From contig NZ_VRKO01000010.1 in assembly GCF_012271765.1 (NCBI RefSeq), positions 566,884-630,883 of the forward strand: DNA of 64,000 nucleotides, read 5' to 3'. This stretch comes from Erwinia rhapontici (GTDB lineage: Bacteria; Pseudomonadota; Gammaproteobacteria; Enterobacterales; Enterobacteriaceae). This document shows positions 18,183 to 28,843 of this stretch, piece by piece. Both the position numbers and the translations under genes were made by a program. The notes under the pieces are model-generated. The model was not told the origin of the DNA and did not search any database. It saw only the letters and a list, made by a program, of their open reading frames with translations. Every line of letters begins with the position of its first letter. Within the stretch, counting starts at the first letter, position 1.

Positions 18183-19277
18183 ATGTCTGTCGCTGGCAAG
18201 CAAGAAGTCCTGTGGATTAATACCCTCAAGGGCGGGTGCATATTACTGGTGGTCCTGCATCACACCATTATTACCACCTTCATTCCCTCTTTGCAGTATC
18301 TCACGGCCGGAATGATACCGGCTGACATATGGGTTGTGTTTAATAAATACCTCTCGCCGCTGCGTATGCCTGCCTTCTTTTTCGTCTCAGGTCTGCTGGC
18401 AGCCAGTGCCATCAGTAAAAAGAGCTGGAGCGAGGTATTTACTAAGAAATTCACCAATATTCTCTACCTCTATATTCTCTGGGGGGTGATTCAGTGGGCA
18501 AGTATCTACAATATTTCCGCCAATTTGATTGGGCAGAAACTCTCCACCGCCGTCAATGCCGCTTATGCCAGTTCGCCGCTGGAGTTCGTTAAGCTGCTGA
18601 CGCTGTCGATGACCAGCCTGTGGTATTTGTATGCGCTGGCGGGCTATTTTATCGCGGCGAAACTGTTCCATCGTCAAAAAGTTGCGCTGCTGGTGGGCGC
18701 GGTGCTGCTGAACTATGCCACGCAGTTTCATCTGGTGCCTGGCTGGGGCCCGAATGGCGTGGTGCAGAACTTTGTCTACTTTGTCCTGGGGGCCTTCTTC
18801 AGCCACACGCTGGTGGAGATCAGCCAGCTGTCGCGCCGTCATCTGGCTCTGTTAGGGGCGATGGTGCTGGTTGGGGTAGCGCATCATGCTGCCGGGATGA
18901 TGAAAAACCCGTTCTACTGCATCGTCGCGATTGTCGCGGGTATTGTGCTGTGCCGGGCGCTGAATAACCGCTTCAATATGGGATGGCTGAACTGGATTGG
19001 CCGCAACACGCTGCAAATCTACGTGCTGCACCGTATCTTTATCGAACTGCTGGGCCTGACCATGCTGACGCTGGCGGTGAAATACAGCCTGTTCGACAAT
19101 CAGGGATTCTCGCTGGCCTGGGCACTGCTGCTGCCGATTTTCGCGGTAACCATCACCACCTGTATTTCACTGGTGGCCTGGAACCTGCTGAATCGCGGGC
19201 CGGGCAAAGCACTCTTTATGTACCCAAGGCTGCTGCGTAAACCGCGCCCTGTGGAGAAAGTCGCTAACAACGGCTGA
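18183..19277 (+). CDS. Membrane acyltransferase-3 family protein (YcfT-like), copy 1
   Basis: 364 residues, ~10 hydrophobic helices. The N-terminal WINTLKGGCILLVVLHHTII contains the acyltransferase-3 active-site His (V-x-x-H-H). SPLRMPAFFFVSGLLAASAI and the C-terminal NWIGRNTLQIYVLHRIFIEL are hallmarks of family pfam01757. It most resembles YcfT of E. coli; such proteins transfer acyl groups to cell-envelope glycans, but this substrate is unknown. The start is uncertain: ATG 18183 aligns with the second copy, ATG 18159 is 24 bp upstream, and no clear RBS exists. It is a tandem paralogue of the next gene. Confidence 0.82.
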   Translation: MSVAGKQEVLWINTLKGGCILLVVLHHTIITTFIPSLQYLTAGMIPADIWVVFNKYLSPLRMPAFFFVSGLLAASAISKKSWSEVFTKKFTNILYLYILWGVIQWASIYNISANLIGQKLSTAVNAAYASSPLEFVKLLTLSMTSLWYLYALAGYFIAAKLFHRQKVALLVGAVLLNYATQFHLVPGWGPNGVVQNFVYFVLGAFFSHTLVEISQLSRRHLALLGAMVLVGVAHHAAGMMKNPFYCIVAIVAGIVLCRALNNRFNMGWLNWIGRNTLQIYVLHRIFIELLGLTMLTLAVKYSLFDNQGFSLAWALLLPIFAVTITTCISLVAWNLLNRGPGKALFMYPRLLRKPRPVEKVANNG

Positions 19278-19445
19278 GTTTTCAAATCTGGCCGATAATA
19301 ATATCGGCCATTTTTTATACCCGCCATGCAGATAAGTATGACGGGTATATTTTTATCAATACCAATAAAAAATATAAAAACGACCGTGACGGAGGATGCT
19401 TTTCCCTTTTTATCAACATCAGATGCTCACAGCAGGAGTATTGTC

Positions 19446-20519
19446 ATGAATATGACGACCAAAAAAGATATCGCCTGGGTTAATACCCTGAAAGGCGGCT
19501 GTATTTTACTTGTAGTGCTTTATCACGTTGTACTTCCCGGTTATGCCGATATTGCCCCTTTACTGACCGCCGGGCAGTTACCGGCCAAACTCTGGCTGGC
19601 GTTTAATAACCAGCTTTCCCCGTTACGTATGCCCGCGTTTTTCTTTGTTTCTGGCCTGCTGGCGGCCAATGCCATTCTGAATCGTCCGTGGAAACAGGTA
19701 TTCACCAGCCGCGTAACCAACCTGTTTTACCTCTATTTTCTCTGGGGATTGATTCAGTGGCTGATGATTAATGGCGTATCGGTCGGCATGATGGGCGAGC
19801 ATCTCTCTGGCAATATCAATGCCGCCTGGGCCGATTCGCCGTGGCAGTTTCTCAAGCTGATGCTGCTGGCGATGAGCTCCTCCTGGTATCTTTACGCCCT
19901 GGCGCTGTTCTTCCTGTTTGCGAAACTGTTTCGCCAGCATAAGCCGCTGATCCTGCTGCTGGCGGCAGGACTCAACTATGCGGCGGTCACCGGCATCATC
20001 CCCGGCTGGGGGCCGGAAAGCCTGTCGCAATACTTTGTCTTCTTCCTGTTTGGTGCATTTTACAGCGAGGTCCTGATCCGCTGGAGCGAATGGCGACGGG
20101 ATAACCTGCTGCCCTGGGCACTGCTGCTGGTACTGACAACCGCGCACAGCCTGCTGGGCCTGGAACAAAGCCTGTTCCTGTGCGTGCTGGCGATCCTCGG
20201 CTGCATTGCACTCTGCCGCACCCTGAACCGGATATTTTCCATGCGCTGGCTCAACTGGGTGGGGAAGAACACCTTGCAGATCTACGTGCTGCACCGCATC
20301 TTTATTGAGTTTTTTGGTCTGTCAGCGATCCTGTATGCCGTGGGTCATCAACTGTTTGCCAGTCGGGCATTTTCGCTGCTGTGGGCCGTGGGTTTCCCGC
20401 CGCTGATGGTGTTGCTGTGCGTAGGGTGTTCGGTCGGCGTGTGGACGCTGTTGAATCGCGGCTGGGGCCAGTCGCTGTTTATCTACCCGAAGCTACTGCG
20501 GATGAAATTTGAGAGTTAA
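19446..20519 (+). CDS. Membrane acyltransferase-3 family protein (YcfT-like), copy 2
   Basis: 357 residues, the same architecture as the preceding gene: WVNTLKGGCILLVVLYHVVL, SPLRMPAFFFVSGLLAANAI, WGLIQW, SSWYLYALALFF and NWVGKNTLQIYVLHRIFIEF line up motif for motif. ATG 19446 is chosen because AGGAG lies 8 nt upstream; the open frame extends to 19326 without a credible start. The ~165 bp between the copies contain a short hairpin (GGCCGATAATAATATCGGCC near 19287-19306), so each gene may have its own promoter. The two have diverged enough to suggest an old duplication. Confidence 0.84.
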   Translation: MNMTTKKDIAWVNTLKGGCILLVVLYHVVLPGYADIAPLLTAGQLPAKLWLAFNNQLSPLRMPAFFFVSGLLAANAILNRPWKQVFTSRVTNLFYLYFLWGLIQWLMINGVSVGMMGEHLSGNINAAWADSPWQFLKLMLLAMSSSWYLYALALFFLFAKLFRQHKPLILLLAAGLNYAAVTGIIPGWGPESLSQYFVFFLFGAFYSEVLIRWSEWRRDNLLPWALLLVLTTAHSLLGLEQSLFLCVLAILGCIALCRTLNRIFSMRWLNWVGKNTLQIYVLHRIFIEFFGLSAILYAVGHQLFASRAFSLLWAVGFPPLMVLLCVGCSVGVWTLLNRGWGQSLFIYPKLLRMKFES

Positions 20520-20661
20520 GAGAGAAGGGCGGACCGAAACAGAAGGTCCGCCCCTACATGTAGGGGGCGACCATTTTTTCCGGTCGCCCCGTGTTGATGG
20601 TTTGCACATGTCGGGACGGAAAAACTTTTTCTCCGGTCGCCCCGTGTCATGAGATGACGTG
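20520..20661. repeat. Palindromic GGTCGCCCC-type intergenic repeats
   Basis: The spacer between the convergent acyltransferase gene and putA is filled with inverted-repeat units: GGCGGACC...GGTCCGCCCCTACATGTAGGGGG, then GGTCGCCCCGTGT twice (about 20582 and 20636). The GTAGGGG/CCCCTAC cores resemble the repeats near 32.4, 36.8 and 39.9 kb. No gene is seen. Confidence 0.6.
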
Positions 20662-23600
20662 TTAACCGATGGTCATCAGACTGGCATTCCCTCCTGCCGC
20701 TGCGGTATTCACACTCAACGAACGTTCCAGCAGTAGCCGCTCCAGCAGCAGATTGGTTTCGCCACGGGCAAAGCCCTGTACGGAAATAATCGCGCCGTCG
20801 CGTGCCGCCACTGCCTGGCACAGATCACGTAACTGGTCGGCATCGCCGTGGTAAATCACCGCGTCAATGGTTTTGCTCTCCAGTGGCTGCGCCGCAAAAT
20901 CAATGCGCTGCTGTACCGCTGGCGGCAACTGTTGCCACAGGCTGCGATGAAGCTCGTCTTCCGCCCACAGCGCGCGGCTGCCCACGGCCGTGACGGCTGC
21001 CAGCTGCACCAGCGCATCCTGCTCGTTATCGGCCAGACACAGCACCTGCTCACGCGGCAGCAGAGTAAAGGTATTGCGTTCACCCGTTGGCCCAGGCAGC
21101 AGGCGGATGGTGCCGCCCTGGCCCAGCTCGGCAAAACGGGCACAGCAGGTTGCCAGATCGGTACGGTCGACGGCCCATTCACTCAACGCCTGATGCGCGG
21201 CCTGCAGTGCAGGGCGCAGTGCGGCATCAACAGGGCGCTCTTTGTCCTGGCGATGGAGAGTGATGCACAGCGCGTTATCCGGGCGTGACGACAGCAGACG
21301 ATAAAGGTAAAGCGGGCCACCGGCTTTCGGCCCGGTGCCGGACAGACCTTCGCCGCCAAACGGTTGTACACCCACCACGGCACCGACCATATTACGGTTA
21401 ACGTAGAGGTTACCGACGTGCGCCTTCTGTACCACCTGATGGATCGTCTCATCGATGCGCGTGTGCACGCCCAGCGTCAGTCCGTAGCCAGAGGCATTAA
21501 TCTGCTCAATCACCTGCGGCAGGGTATTGCGTGCATAGCGCACCACATGCAGTACCGGCCCGAAGATCTCTTTTGTCAAATCCTCTACCTTGTGCAGCTC
21601 AATCAGCGTGGGCATCACAAAGGTGCCGGTTTGCCATTCGCGGCGCCCTGGTGCCTGCGGTTGCGCTGCCTGGAACACGGTAAAGCCTTTGCTGCGCATC
21701 GCCTCAATATGTTGCTCAATGCCTGCTTTGGCTTCGGCATCAATCACCGGACCAATGTCGGTGGAGAAGCGCTCCGGGTTGCCCATACGGCATTCGGCCA
21801 TTGCGCCACGCAGCATGGTTAACGTGTGTTCTGCCACGTCGTCCTGCACGCACAGCAGGCGCAGGGCGGAGCAACGTTGTCCTGCGCTGTCAAAAGCAGA
21901 GGCAACGATATCGGTCACCACCTGTTCGGTCAGGGCCGAGGAGTCGACGATCATCGCATTCATCCCACCGGTTTCCGCCACCAGCGGCGTCGGGCGGCCC
22001 TGCTGATCCAGACGTCCGGCCAGATTACGCTGTAGCAGAGTGGCAACGGCGGTCGAGCCGGTAAACATCACGCCGCGTACACGGTCGTCCTGCACCAGCT
22101 GCGCCCCCACGGTTTCACCGCTGCCGGGCAGCAGTTGTAATGCACCCGGTGGTACGCCAGCTTCATGCAGAATGGCAACGGCCTGAGCTGCAATCAGAGG
22201 CGTCTGCTCTGCCGGTTTGGCCAGCACGCTGTTACCGGCGGCCAGTGCGGCGGCAATCTGGCCGCTGAAGATCGCCAGCGGGAAGTTCCACGGGCTGATG
22301 CAGACCACCGGGCCAAGCGGGCGGTGGGTTTCATTATCGAAATCGTCGCGCACCTGACCCGCGTAATAGTGCAGGAAGTCCACGGCTTCACGGACTTCGG
22401 CAATGGCATTATTGAAGGTTTTACCCGCTTCACGCACCAGAATGCCGATCAGGCGCTGCATCTGGCCCTCCATCATGACGGCGGCGCGCTCCAGAATGGC
22501 GGCACGCTCCTGCGGCGGGGTGGCGAACCAGATTGGCCCAACGCGGGTGGCGGCATCCAGTGCAGCGGAAACGTCTTCCGGGCTTGCGCTACGGACATAG
22601 CCCACCACATCCCGCGGTTCTGCCGGGTTGATCACCGGAATACTGTCGCCAGCGGCCAGCGGGCCATCAATCAGCGGTTGCACCTGCCAGGTCTGGCTGG
22701 CGCTGTTCAGCAGTGCGCTCGACAGTGACGCCAGACGATGTTCGTTGGCGAGGTCCAGCCCGGATGAGTTTTGACGGTGTTCGCCATACAGCTCGCGCGG
22801 TAACGGGATTTTCGGGTGGGGCAGACCGACCGCACCTTCGCTACGTGCCAGAGCTTCCACGGCAGACACCGGGTCGGCCACCAGTTCGTCCAGCGGCAGG
22901 GTGGCATCGGCAATGCGGTTAACGAAGGAGGTATTCGCGCCGTTTTCCAGCAGGCGGCGCACCAGGTAGGCCAGCAGTGTTTCGTGTGTCCCGACCGGGG
23001 CATAAATGCGGCAAGGGCGGTTGAGTTTGCCATCGGCGACTTTCCCTACCACCTGCTCGTACAGTGGTTCTCCCATGCCATGCAGACACTGGAACTCATA
23101 CTGGCCAGGATAGTAGTTGTTGCCTGCCAGCTGATAGATTGCCGCCAGAGTATGGGCGTTATGGGTGGCGAACTGCGGGTAAATCAGGTTCGGCACCGCC
23201 AGCAGTTTGCGGGCACAGGCAAGGTAGGAGATATCGGTATACACCTTGCGCGTGTAGACCGGGTAGCCTTCCAGTCCGTCCGTCTGGGCGCGTTTGATTT
23301 CGCTGTCCCAGTAGGCCCCTTTTACCAGACGGATCATCAGACGGCGACGGCTGCGTTGTGCCAGGTCGGTCAGATAGTCGATCACCATCGGGCAGCGTTT
23401 CATATAGGCCTGGATCACAAAACCAATGCCGTTCCAGCCTTCCAGCTCCGGTTCAAAGCAGAGTTTTTCCAACAGGTCGAGCGACAGCTCAAGGCGGTCG
23501 GCTTCTTCAGCATCGATATTGATACCGATATCGTAGCTGCGTGCCAGCAGCGTCAGTGATTTCAGGATCGGGTACAGCTCTTCCATCACGCGTTCATATT

Positions 23601-24609
23601 GCGCACGGCTGTAACGTGGGTGCAGCGCAGAAAGCTTGATGGAGATCCCCGGGCCTTCATAAATGCCACGACCGTTAGACGCTTTGCCGATGGCATGGAT
23701 CGCCTGCTGATAGGAGAGCAGATAAGCTTTGGCGTCCTGCGCCGTCAGCGCTGCTTCACCCAGCATATCGTAGGAGTAGCGGAAACCGGTCTCTTCCAGC
23801 TTGCGGGCATTGGCCAGCGCTTCGGCGATGGTTTCCCCGGTGACGAACTGCTCGCCCATCAGGCGCATCGCCATATCAACCCCTTTACGGATCAAGGGCT
23901 CACCGCTTTTGCCGATAATCCGGTTGAGCGAGCGTGACAGATTGGCTTCGTTATGGGTCGACACCAGGCGGCCCGTAAACAACAGCCCCCAGGTGGCGGC
24001 ATTGACGAACATCGACGGGCTGCGCCCAAGGTGAGAATGCCAGTTACCGTTGCTGATTTTATCGCGGATGAGGGCATCACGGGTCGGCTTGTCAGGAATA
24101 CGCAGTAAGGCTTCGGCCAGGCACATCAACGCCACGCCTTCCTGGGAGGAAAGTGAGAACTCCTGGAGCAGACTTTGCACCATTCCGGCGCGCCCGCCCG
24201 CCCCTTTTTGGTGCCGGAGCTTGTCCGCCAGCTGATAAGCCAGGCGATGGGTGGACTCTGCCAGAGGCTGCGGTAAACGCGCTTGTTCCAGCAGCATGGG
24301 CACTGCTTCGGTTTCCGGGCGGCGCCAGGCGGATGTGATGGCGGCACGGGCGACCGACTGCGGCAGGATCTGCTCGGCAAAATCCAGGAAGGGCTGGTGC
24401 GTTTCTTCCGACGGGCGTACATCACTCTCTACAGCGAGGGTGCTGGTGGGGAGCTCGGCCAGCGTGGTGCCTTGTTCGATCTGTTGCAGATAGTTGAAAA
24501 TGGCCTGCTTGATCAGCCAGTGCGGCGTACGGTCAATCTGCAGCGCGGCCTGTTTAATCCGGTCGCGTGTTGCATCGTCCAGTTTCACACCCATGGTAGT
24601 TGTGCCCAT
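20662..24609 (-). CDS. putA: Trifunctional proline utilisation protein PutA
   Basis: 1315 residues (E. coli 1320). It carries an N-terminal ribbon-helix-helix repressor ([20 protein letters not shown], ~1-47), FAD proline dehydrogenase (~230-570, including [47 protein letters not shown]), and P5C dehydrogenase (~640-1120, [14 protein letters not shown], catalytic Cys in [10 protein letters not shown]). A C-terminal domain ends [15 protein letters not shown]. It oxidises proline to glutamate at the membrane when reduced and represses the put genes when proline is absent. It is divergent from putP; the GTTGCA motifs in the spacer are its expected operators. Confidence 0.98.
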   Translation of the reverse strand: MGTTTMGVKLDDATRDRIKQAALQIDRTPHWLIKQAIFNYLQQIEQGTTLAELPTSTLAVESDVRPSEETHQPFLDFAEQILPQSVARAAITSAWRRPETEAVPMLLEQARLPQPLAESTHRLAYQLADKLRHQKGAGGRAGMVQSLLQEFSLSSQEGVALMCLAEALLRIPDKPTRDALIRDKISNGNWHSHLGRSPSMFVNAATWGLLFTGRLVSTHNEANLSRSLNRIIGKSGEPLIRKGVDMAMRLMGEQFVTGETIAEALANARKLEETGFRYSYDMLGEAALTAQDAKAYLLSYQQAIHAIGKASNGRGIYEGPGISIKLSALHPRYSRAQYERVMEELYPILKSLTLLARSYDIGINIDAEEADRLELSLDLLEKLCFEPELEGWNGIGFVIQAYMKRCPMVIDYLTDLAQRSRRRLMIRLVKGAYWDSEIKRAQTDGLEGYPVYTRKVYTDISYLACARKLLAVPNLIYPQFATHNAHTLAAIYQLAGNNYYPGQYEFQCLHGMGEPLYEQVVGKVADGKLNRPCRIYAPVGTHETLLAYLVRRLLENGANTSFVNRIADATLPLDELVADPVSAVEALARSEGAVGLPHPKIPLPRELYGEHRQNSSGLDLANEHRLASLSSALLNSASQTWQVQPLIDGPLAAGDSIPVINPAEPRDVVGYVRSASPEDVSAALDAATRVGPIWFATPPQERAAILERAAVMMEGQMQRLIGILVREAGKTFNNAIAEVREAVDFLHYYAGQVRDDFDNETHRPLGPVVCISPWNFPLAIFSGQIAAALAAGNSVLAKPAEQTPLIAAQAVAILHEAGVPPGALQLLPGSGETVGAQLVQDDRVRGVMFTGSTAVATLLQRNLAGRLDQQGRPTPLVAETGGMNAMIVDSSALTEQVVTDIVASAFDSAGQRCSALRLLCVQDDVAEHTLTMLRGAMAECRMGNPERFSTDIGPVIDAEAKAGIEQHIEAMRSKGFTVFQAAQPQAPGRREWQTGTFVMPTLIELHKVEDLTKEIFGPVLHVVRYARNTLPQVIEQINASGYGLTLGVHTRIDETIHQVVQKAHVGNLYVNRNMVGAVVGVQPFGGEGLSGTGPKAGGPLYLYRLLSSRPDNALCITLHRQDKERPVDAALRPALQAAHQALSEWAVDRTDLATCCARFAELGQGGTIRLLPGPTGERNTFTLLPREQVLCLADNEQDALVQLAAVTAVGSRALWAEDELHRSLWQQLPPAVQQRIDFAAQPLESKTIDAVIYHGDADQLRDLCQAVAARDGAIISVQGFARGETNLLLERLLLERSLSVNTAAAGGNASLMTIG

Positions 24610-24664
24610 GCCTTACAGCTCCTGAATCAGTAGATAACAAATGATAGGGTGCAATATCACTGAT

Positions 24665-24855
24665 GTTGCAACTTTGTGCAACCTCGTTAAATGTGACCCT
24701 CTCCTCAAACTTAAAAATGGGCTTTTTGTTAACGTACAAAAAGCGGCATGGATATTGCTGCAAGAAACTCGCCAGGTTCGTGAAAGCGCCGTTAAACCTG
24801 GTTTTTATGGGGTTGCTATTCGGGTGCAACCCGGTGAAGTGTGATGGAGTGCAAC
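24665..24855. promoter_or_regulatory. put control region with GTTGCA operator motifs
   Basis: GTTGCA is the known PutA ribbon-helix-helix target. The putA-putP spacer (24610-25051) contains one at 24665-24670 (+) and its complement at 24677-24682, 24825-24830 and 24850-24855. The first two form an inverted pair 56-73 bp upstream of putA. The spacing suggests several PutA dimers that repress both promoters. The rest of the spacer has no gene. Confidence 0.75.
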
Positions 24856-25051
24856 CTGCTGGCATTTAATAGTAACAACCTGGTGAAATGGATGTGCGAG
24901 CTGTGTTAAATCGTTTGTGCCACACAGCCGTTTACGGCAGGATACCGCCCCCCGGCTGGATGCCCCCCCCGTGCGCCGGTCTGCTTCGTTCCGGCAGATG
25001 ACGCATATGCAGCCTCCCGCTGTGGAAACGAATAATAAGTGGAGAACTTAA

Positions 25052-26536
25052 ATGACTGTAAGTACACCCATGATGGTGACATTTTGTGTTTATATTCTTG
25101 GCATGGTGCTGATTGGTTTCATCGCATACCGTTCAACGAAAAACTTTGATGACTATATTCTCGGTGGTCGTAGTTTAGGTGCTGTTGTGACGGCACTCTC
25201 TGCCGGTGCGTCCGATATGAGCGGCTGGCTGCTGATGGGCCTGCCGGGCGCTATCTTCCTTGCCGGGATTTCAAAAAGCTGGATCGCCATTGGCCTGACC
25301 CTGGGGGCGTATCTGAACTGGAAAATTGTCGCGGGCCGTTTGCGCGTGCAGACTGAGCATCACGGCAATGCCCTGACGCTGCCGGACTACTTCTCCAGCC
25401 GTTTTGAAGACACCAGCAAGCTATTGCGCGTGATCTCCGCCGTGGTCATCCTGATCTTCTTCACCATCTACTGCGCTTCTGGCGTGGTGGCGGGTGCGCG
25501 ACTGTTCGAAAGCACTTTCGGTATGAGTTACCAGACAGCCCTGTGGGCCGGTGCCGCTGCCACTATCGTTTATACGTTCGTTGGCGGTTTCCTCGCAGTC
25601 AGCTGGACCGACACGGTGCAGGCCAGCCTGATGATTTTTGCCCTGATCCTGACGCCGGTGATGGTCATTCTTGCGGTCGGTGGTCTGGACGATGCGATGG
25701 TCGTGATCAAAGCCAAGAGCCTTGCCAATGTTGATATGCTGAAAAATCTCAACTTTGTGGCGATTATCTCCCTGCTGGGCTGGGGGCTGGGCTACTTCGG
25801 CCAGCCGCATATTCTGGCGCGTTTTATGGCGGCGGATTCTCACCGTTCTATTCGTACCGCGCGTCGTATCGGGATGATCTGGATGATTCTGTGCCTGGCG
25901 GGTGCTGTCGCCGTGGGCTTCTTTGGTATCGCCTACTTCCAGAACAACCCTGCACTGGCGGGCGAGGTTTCGCAGAATAGTGAGCGTATCTTTATTGAAC
26001 TGGCGCGCATTTTGTTTAACCCATGGATTGCCGGGATCCTGCTGTCCGCAATTCTGGCGGCGGTGATGTCAACGCTCAGTTGCCAGCTGCTGGTGTGCTC
26101 CAGCGCACTGACGGAAGATCTGTATAAGAACTTCCTGCGTAAAGGGGCCAGCCAGCGTGAGCTGGTGTGGGTGGGGCGCTTGATGGTGCTGCTGGTGGCG
26201 GCAATTGCTATTGCGCTGGCCGCGAATCCGGACAACCGTGTACTGGGTCTGGTGAGCTATGCCTGGGCTGGCTTCGGTGCGGCATTTGGTCCGGTGGTTC
26301 TGCTCTCTCTTGTCTGGAGACGTATGACGCGTAACGGTGCACTGGCCGGGATGATCGTCGGTGCGGCGACCGTGCTGGTATGGAAACAATACGAATGGTT
26401 TGACCTCTACGAGATTATTCCAGGCTTCCTGTTCGGCAGTATCGCCATTGTGGTCTTCAGCCTGCTGGGCAAAGGGCCATCTGCCGCTGCTGAGCAGCGT
26501 TTTGATGCCGCTGAAGCCGAATATCAGGCCGACTAA
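25052..26536 (+). CDS. putP: Sodium/proline symporter PutP
   Basis: 494 residues, SSS family, 13 hydrophobic segments. Typical PutP segments are STKNFDDYILGGRSLGAVVT, LSAGASDMSGWLLMGLPGAI (the Na+-site residues around the Ala-Ser-Asp-Met-Ser-Gly-Trp stretch) and STLSCQLLVCSSALTEDLYK. It starts at ATG 25052, where GTGGAG lies ~10 nt upstream. It imports proline for PutA and is divergently transcribed from it. The 283-bp spacer to efeU holds only the Fur-box region. Confidence 0.97.
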   Translation: MTVSTPMMVTFCVYILGMVLIGFIAYRSTKNFDDYILGGRSLGAVVTALSAGASDMSGWLLMGLPGAIFLAGISKSWIAIGLTLGAYLNWKIVAGRLRVQTEHHGNALTLPDYFSSRFEDTSKLLRVISAVVILIFFTIYCASGVVAGARLFESTFGMSYQTALWAGAAATIVYTFVGGFLAVSWTDTVQASLMIFALILTPVMVILAVGGLDDAMVVIKAKSLANVDMLKNLNFVAIISLLGWGLGYFGQPHILARFMAADSHRSIRTARRIGMIWMILCLAGAVAVGFFGIAYFQNNPALAGEVSQNSERIFIELARILFNPWIAGILLSAILAAVMSTLSCQLLVCSSALTEDLYKNFLRKGASQRELVWVGRLMVLLVAAIAIALAANPDNRVLGLVSYAWAGFGAAFGPVVLLSLVWRRMTRNGALAGMIVGAATVLVWKQYEWFDLYEIIPGFLFGSIAIVVFSLLGKGPSAAAEQRFDAAEAEYQAD

Positions 26537-26740
26537 GCTCTCCTCTTCGCTGGTGCCGCCCGGTACCAGCGAATCTTCCCCCTCTGCAATTCAGCCCGCT
26601 TTCCCGTTTTATGCCCTCGCTCCTGTCTGTCCGTCGGGAACGAGCGGGAGAAAGCCCTGTCGTCATCGTTACATTTGCTTAATTTTTCCCATCTCGCAAA
26701 ACACGAAAATATCGTTCCGCCATCTTGTAATTAGTCGCCC

Positions 26741-26759
26741 GATAATGATAATCAATATC
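26741..26759 (+). promoter_or_regulatory. Fur box upstream of efeUOB
   Basis: GATAATGATAATCAATATC matches the 19-bp Fur consensus GATAATGATAATCATTATC at 18 of 19 positions and lies 60 bp before efeU. It predicts iron-dependent repression of the operon. Confidence 0.9.
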
Positions 26760-26819
26760 GTTTTTATTTTACTTATCTTTACTGGTTTTGACCTAATTTC
26801 ACGCTTTGAGGTGTATGGC

Positions 26820-27653
26820 ATGTTTGTCCCGTTTCTTATTATGTTACGCGAAGGATTGGAAGCGGCGCTGATTGTCAGCCTGATCGCCAGTTACCTGAAA
26901 CGCACCCAGCGCAGTCAGTGGTTTGGTGCCATGTGGATTGGGGTGTTTGTTGCTGCCGCGCTGTGCCTTGCACTCGGCTGGTTTATCAATGAAACCACGG
27001 GCGAGTTCCCGCAGAAAGAGCAGGAGCTGTTTGAAGGCCTGGTTGCCGCCGTTGCCGTGGTGATCCTCACCTGGATGGTGTTCTGGATGCGTAAAGTCTC
27101 ACGTAACGTAAAGGCACAGCTGGAAGAGGCTGTTGATAGCGCGTTACAGAAGGGCAACAGCAGCGGCTGGGCGCTGATCATGATGGTGTTCCTTGCCGTG
27201 GCGCGTGAAGGGCTGGAATCCGTCTTTTTCCTGCTGGCCGCGTTCCAGCAGGATGTGGGTTATGCGCCACCGTTGGGTGCGATGCTCGGCCTTGGCACTG
27301 CGGTGGTGCTGGGTATGCTGATTTACTGGGGTGGGGTGCGCCTTAACCTGGCCAGCTTCTTTAAATGGACCAGCCTGTTCATTATTTTCGTCGCTGCCGG
27401 ACTGGCCGCAGGGGCGATCCGCGCCTTTCATGAAGCCGGGTTATGGAATCACTTCCAGGACGTGGCGTTTGATTTGAGTAACACCCTGACCACCCACAGC
27501 GTTGTTGGCACCTTACTGGAGGGCCTGCTGGGCTATCAGGAAGCGCCAAGCGTCAGTGAAGTCGCGGTGTGGTTTATCTATCTGATTCCTGCGTTGCTGC
27601 TGTTTGCACTGCCTGCGCGCTCTGTATCGACCTCTGCGCGTACCACGCGCTGA
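26820..27653 (+). CDS. efeU: Ferrous iron permease EfeU
   Basis: 277 residues, Ftr1-like inner-membrane iron permease with seven hydrophobic segments. The two iron-binding REGLE motifs are present (MLREGLEAAL at ~8-17, VAREGLESVFF mid-protein). The frame is open to 26361, but ATG 26820 gives the family start MFVPFLIMLREGLEAALIVS and lies just after the Fur box. Unlike E. coli K-12, whose efeU is frameshifted, the gene is intact here. First gene of efeUOB; works with EfeO and EfeB. Confidence 0.96.
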   Translation: MFVPFLIMLREGLEAALIVSLIASYLKRTQRSQWFGAMWIGVFVAAALCLALGWFINETTGEFPQKEQELFEGLVAAVAVVILTWMVFWMRKVSRNVKAQLEEAVDSALQKGNSSGWALIMMVFLAVAREGLESVFFLLAAFQQDVGYAPPLGAMLGLGTAVVLGMLIYWGGVRLNLASFFKWTSLFIIFVAAGLAAGAIRAFHEAGLWNHFQDVAFDLSNTLTTHSVVGTLLEGLLGYQEAPSVSEVAVWFIYLIPALLLFALPARSVSTSARTTR

Positions 27654-27709
27654 ATCTGTCTGGCAGGCTGATGGTCTGCCGTTAACAACACTTTGACTGG
27701 GATGACTCA

Positions 27710-28837
27710 ATGACCACACACTTTCGCCGCCACGCACTGAATGCTGCCCTGCTGGCCGCCCTGACTTCATCCGGCGCAGCGCTGGCTGCCGATATCCCAC
27801 AGGTTAACGTCAGCGTGACCGATAAACAGTGTGAACCGATGACACTGACCGTGGATGCAGGCAAAACGCAGTTCATCATTAAGAACAACAGCCAGAAAGC
27901 GCTGGAGTGGGAGATTCTGAAAGGCGTAATGGTGGTGGAAGAGCGTGAAAATATCGCGCCATCCTTCACCCAGAAGCTGACCGCGAATCTGGAAGCGGGT
28001 GAGTACGATATTACCTGCGGCCTGCTGAGCAACCCGAAAGGCAAGCTGATCGTGAAAGCGAACGGCAGTAAAGTGAACGACGGCAAGCCGGATGTACTGC
28101 AACTGGTTGGGCCGATTGCTGATTATAAGCTGTATGTCACTCAGGAAGTGGCCCAGCTGGTCACCGGCACCAAAGCTTTCACTGATGCCGTGAAAGCGGG
28201 CGATCTGGCGAAAGCGAAAGCCCTGTTTGCGCCAACCCGTCAGCACTACGAGCGTATTGAGCCGATTGCTGAGCTGTTCTCCGATCTTGATGGCCGGATT
28301 GATGCCCGCGAAGATGATTTCGAGAAGAAAGCAGAGGACCCTAATTTCACCGGCTTCCACCGTCTGGAAAAAGTGTTATTTGCCGATAACACCACCAAAG
28401 GTATGGATAAATTCGCCGACCAGCTGTACAAAGATGTGCTGGATCTGCAGACCCGTATCAGTGAACTGGCTTTCCCTCCGGGCAAAGTGGTTGGCGGTGC
28501 TGCGGGTCTGATTGAGGAAGTCGCTTCCAGCAAAATTTCGGGTGAAGAAGACCGCTACAGCCGTACTGACCTGTGGGATTTCCAGGCCAACGTTGATGGC
28601 GCGCAGAAGATCGTCAACCTGCTGCGTCCGCTGGTGCAGAAATCTGACCCTGAACTGCTGGCGAAAGTGGACGGTAACTTCAAAAAAGTCGATACCATTC
28701 TGGCGAAGTACCGTACCAAAGACGGCTATGAATCTTACGAGAAATTGACTGATGCCGATCGCACGGCACTGAAAGGTCCTATTACGGCGCTGGCCGAAGA
28801 CCTTTCCCTGCTGCGTGGTACGCTCGGTCTGGATTAA
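27710..28837 (+). CDS. efeO: Iron uptake system periplasmic protein EfeO
   Basis: 375 residues (E. coli 375). Signal peptide ending ...SSGAALAAD, then a cupredoxin-like domain (~27-130) and a C-terminal M75 peptidase-like domain with the conserved H-x-x-E motif in [10 protein letters not shown]. It is thought to bind Fe2+ or help its oxidation and delivery to EfeU. It starts 56 bp after efeU and ends 6 bp before efeB. Confidence 0.96.
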   Translation: MTTHFRRHALNAALLAALTSSGAALAADIPQVNVSVTDKQCEPMTLTVDAGKTQFIIKNNSQKALEWEILKGVMVVEERENIAPSFTQKLTANLEAGEYDITCGLLSNPKGKLIVKANGSKVNDGKPDVLQLVGPIADYKLYVTQEVAQLVTGTKAFTDAVKAGDLAKAKALFAPTRQHYERIEPIAELFSDLDGRIDAREDDFEKKAEDPNFTGFHRLEKVLFADNTTKGMDKFADQLYKDVLDLQTRISELAFPPGKVVGGAAGLIEEVASSKISGEEDRYSRTDLWDFQANVDGAQKIVNLLRPLVQKSDPELLAKVDGNFKKVDTILAKYRTKDGYESYEKLTDADRTALKGPITALAEDLSLLRGTLGLD

Positions 28838-28843
28838 TCAGAA

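Noticed and set aside
22816-23559. 247-codon ORF on the plus strand inside putA, and other long antisense ORFs there
   Set aside because: They are mirror frames of a GC-rich, fully conserved putA; no RBS or family similarity, and codon pattern follows the putA frame.
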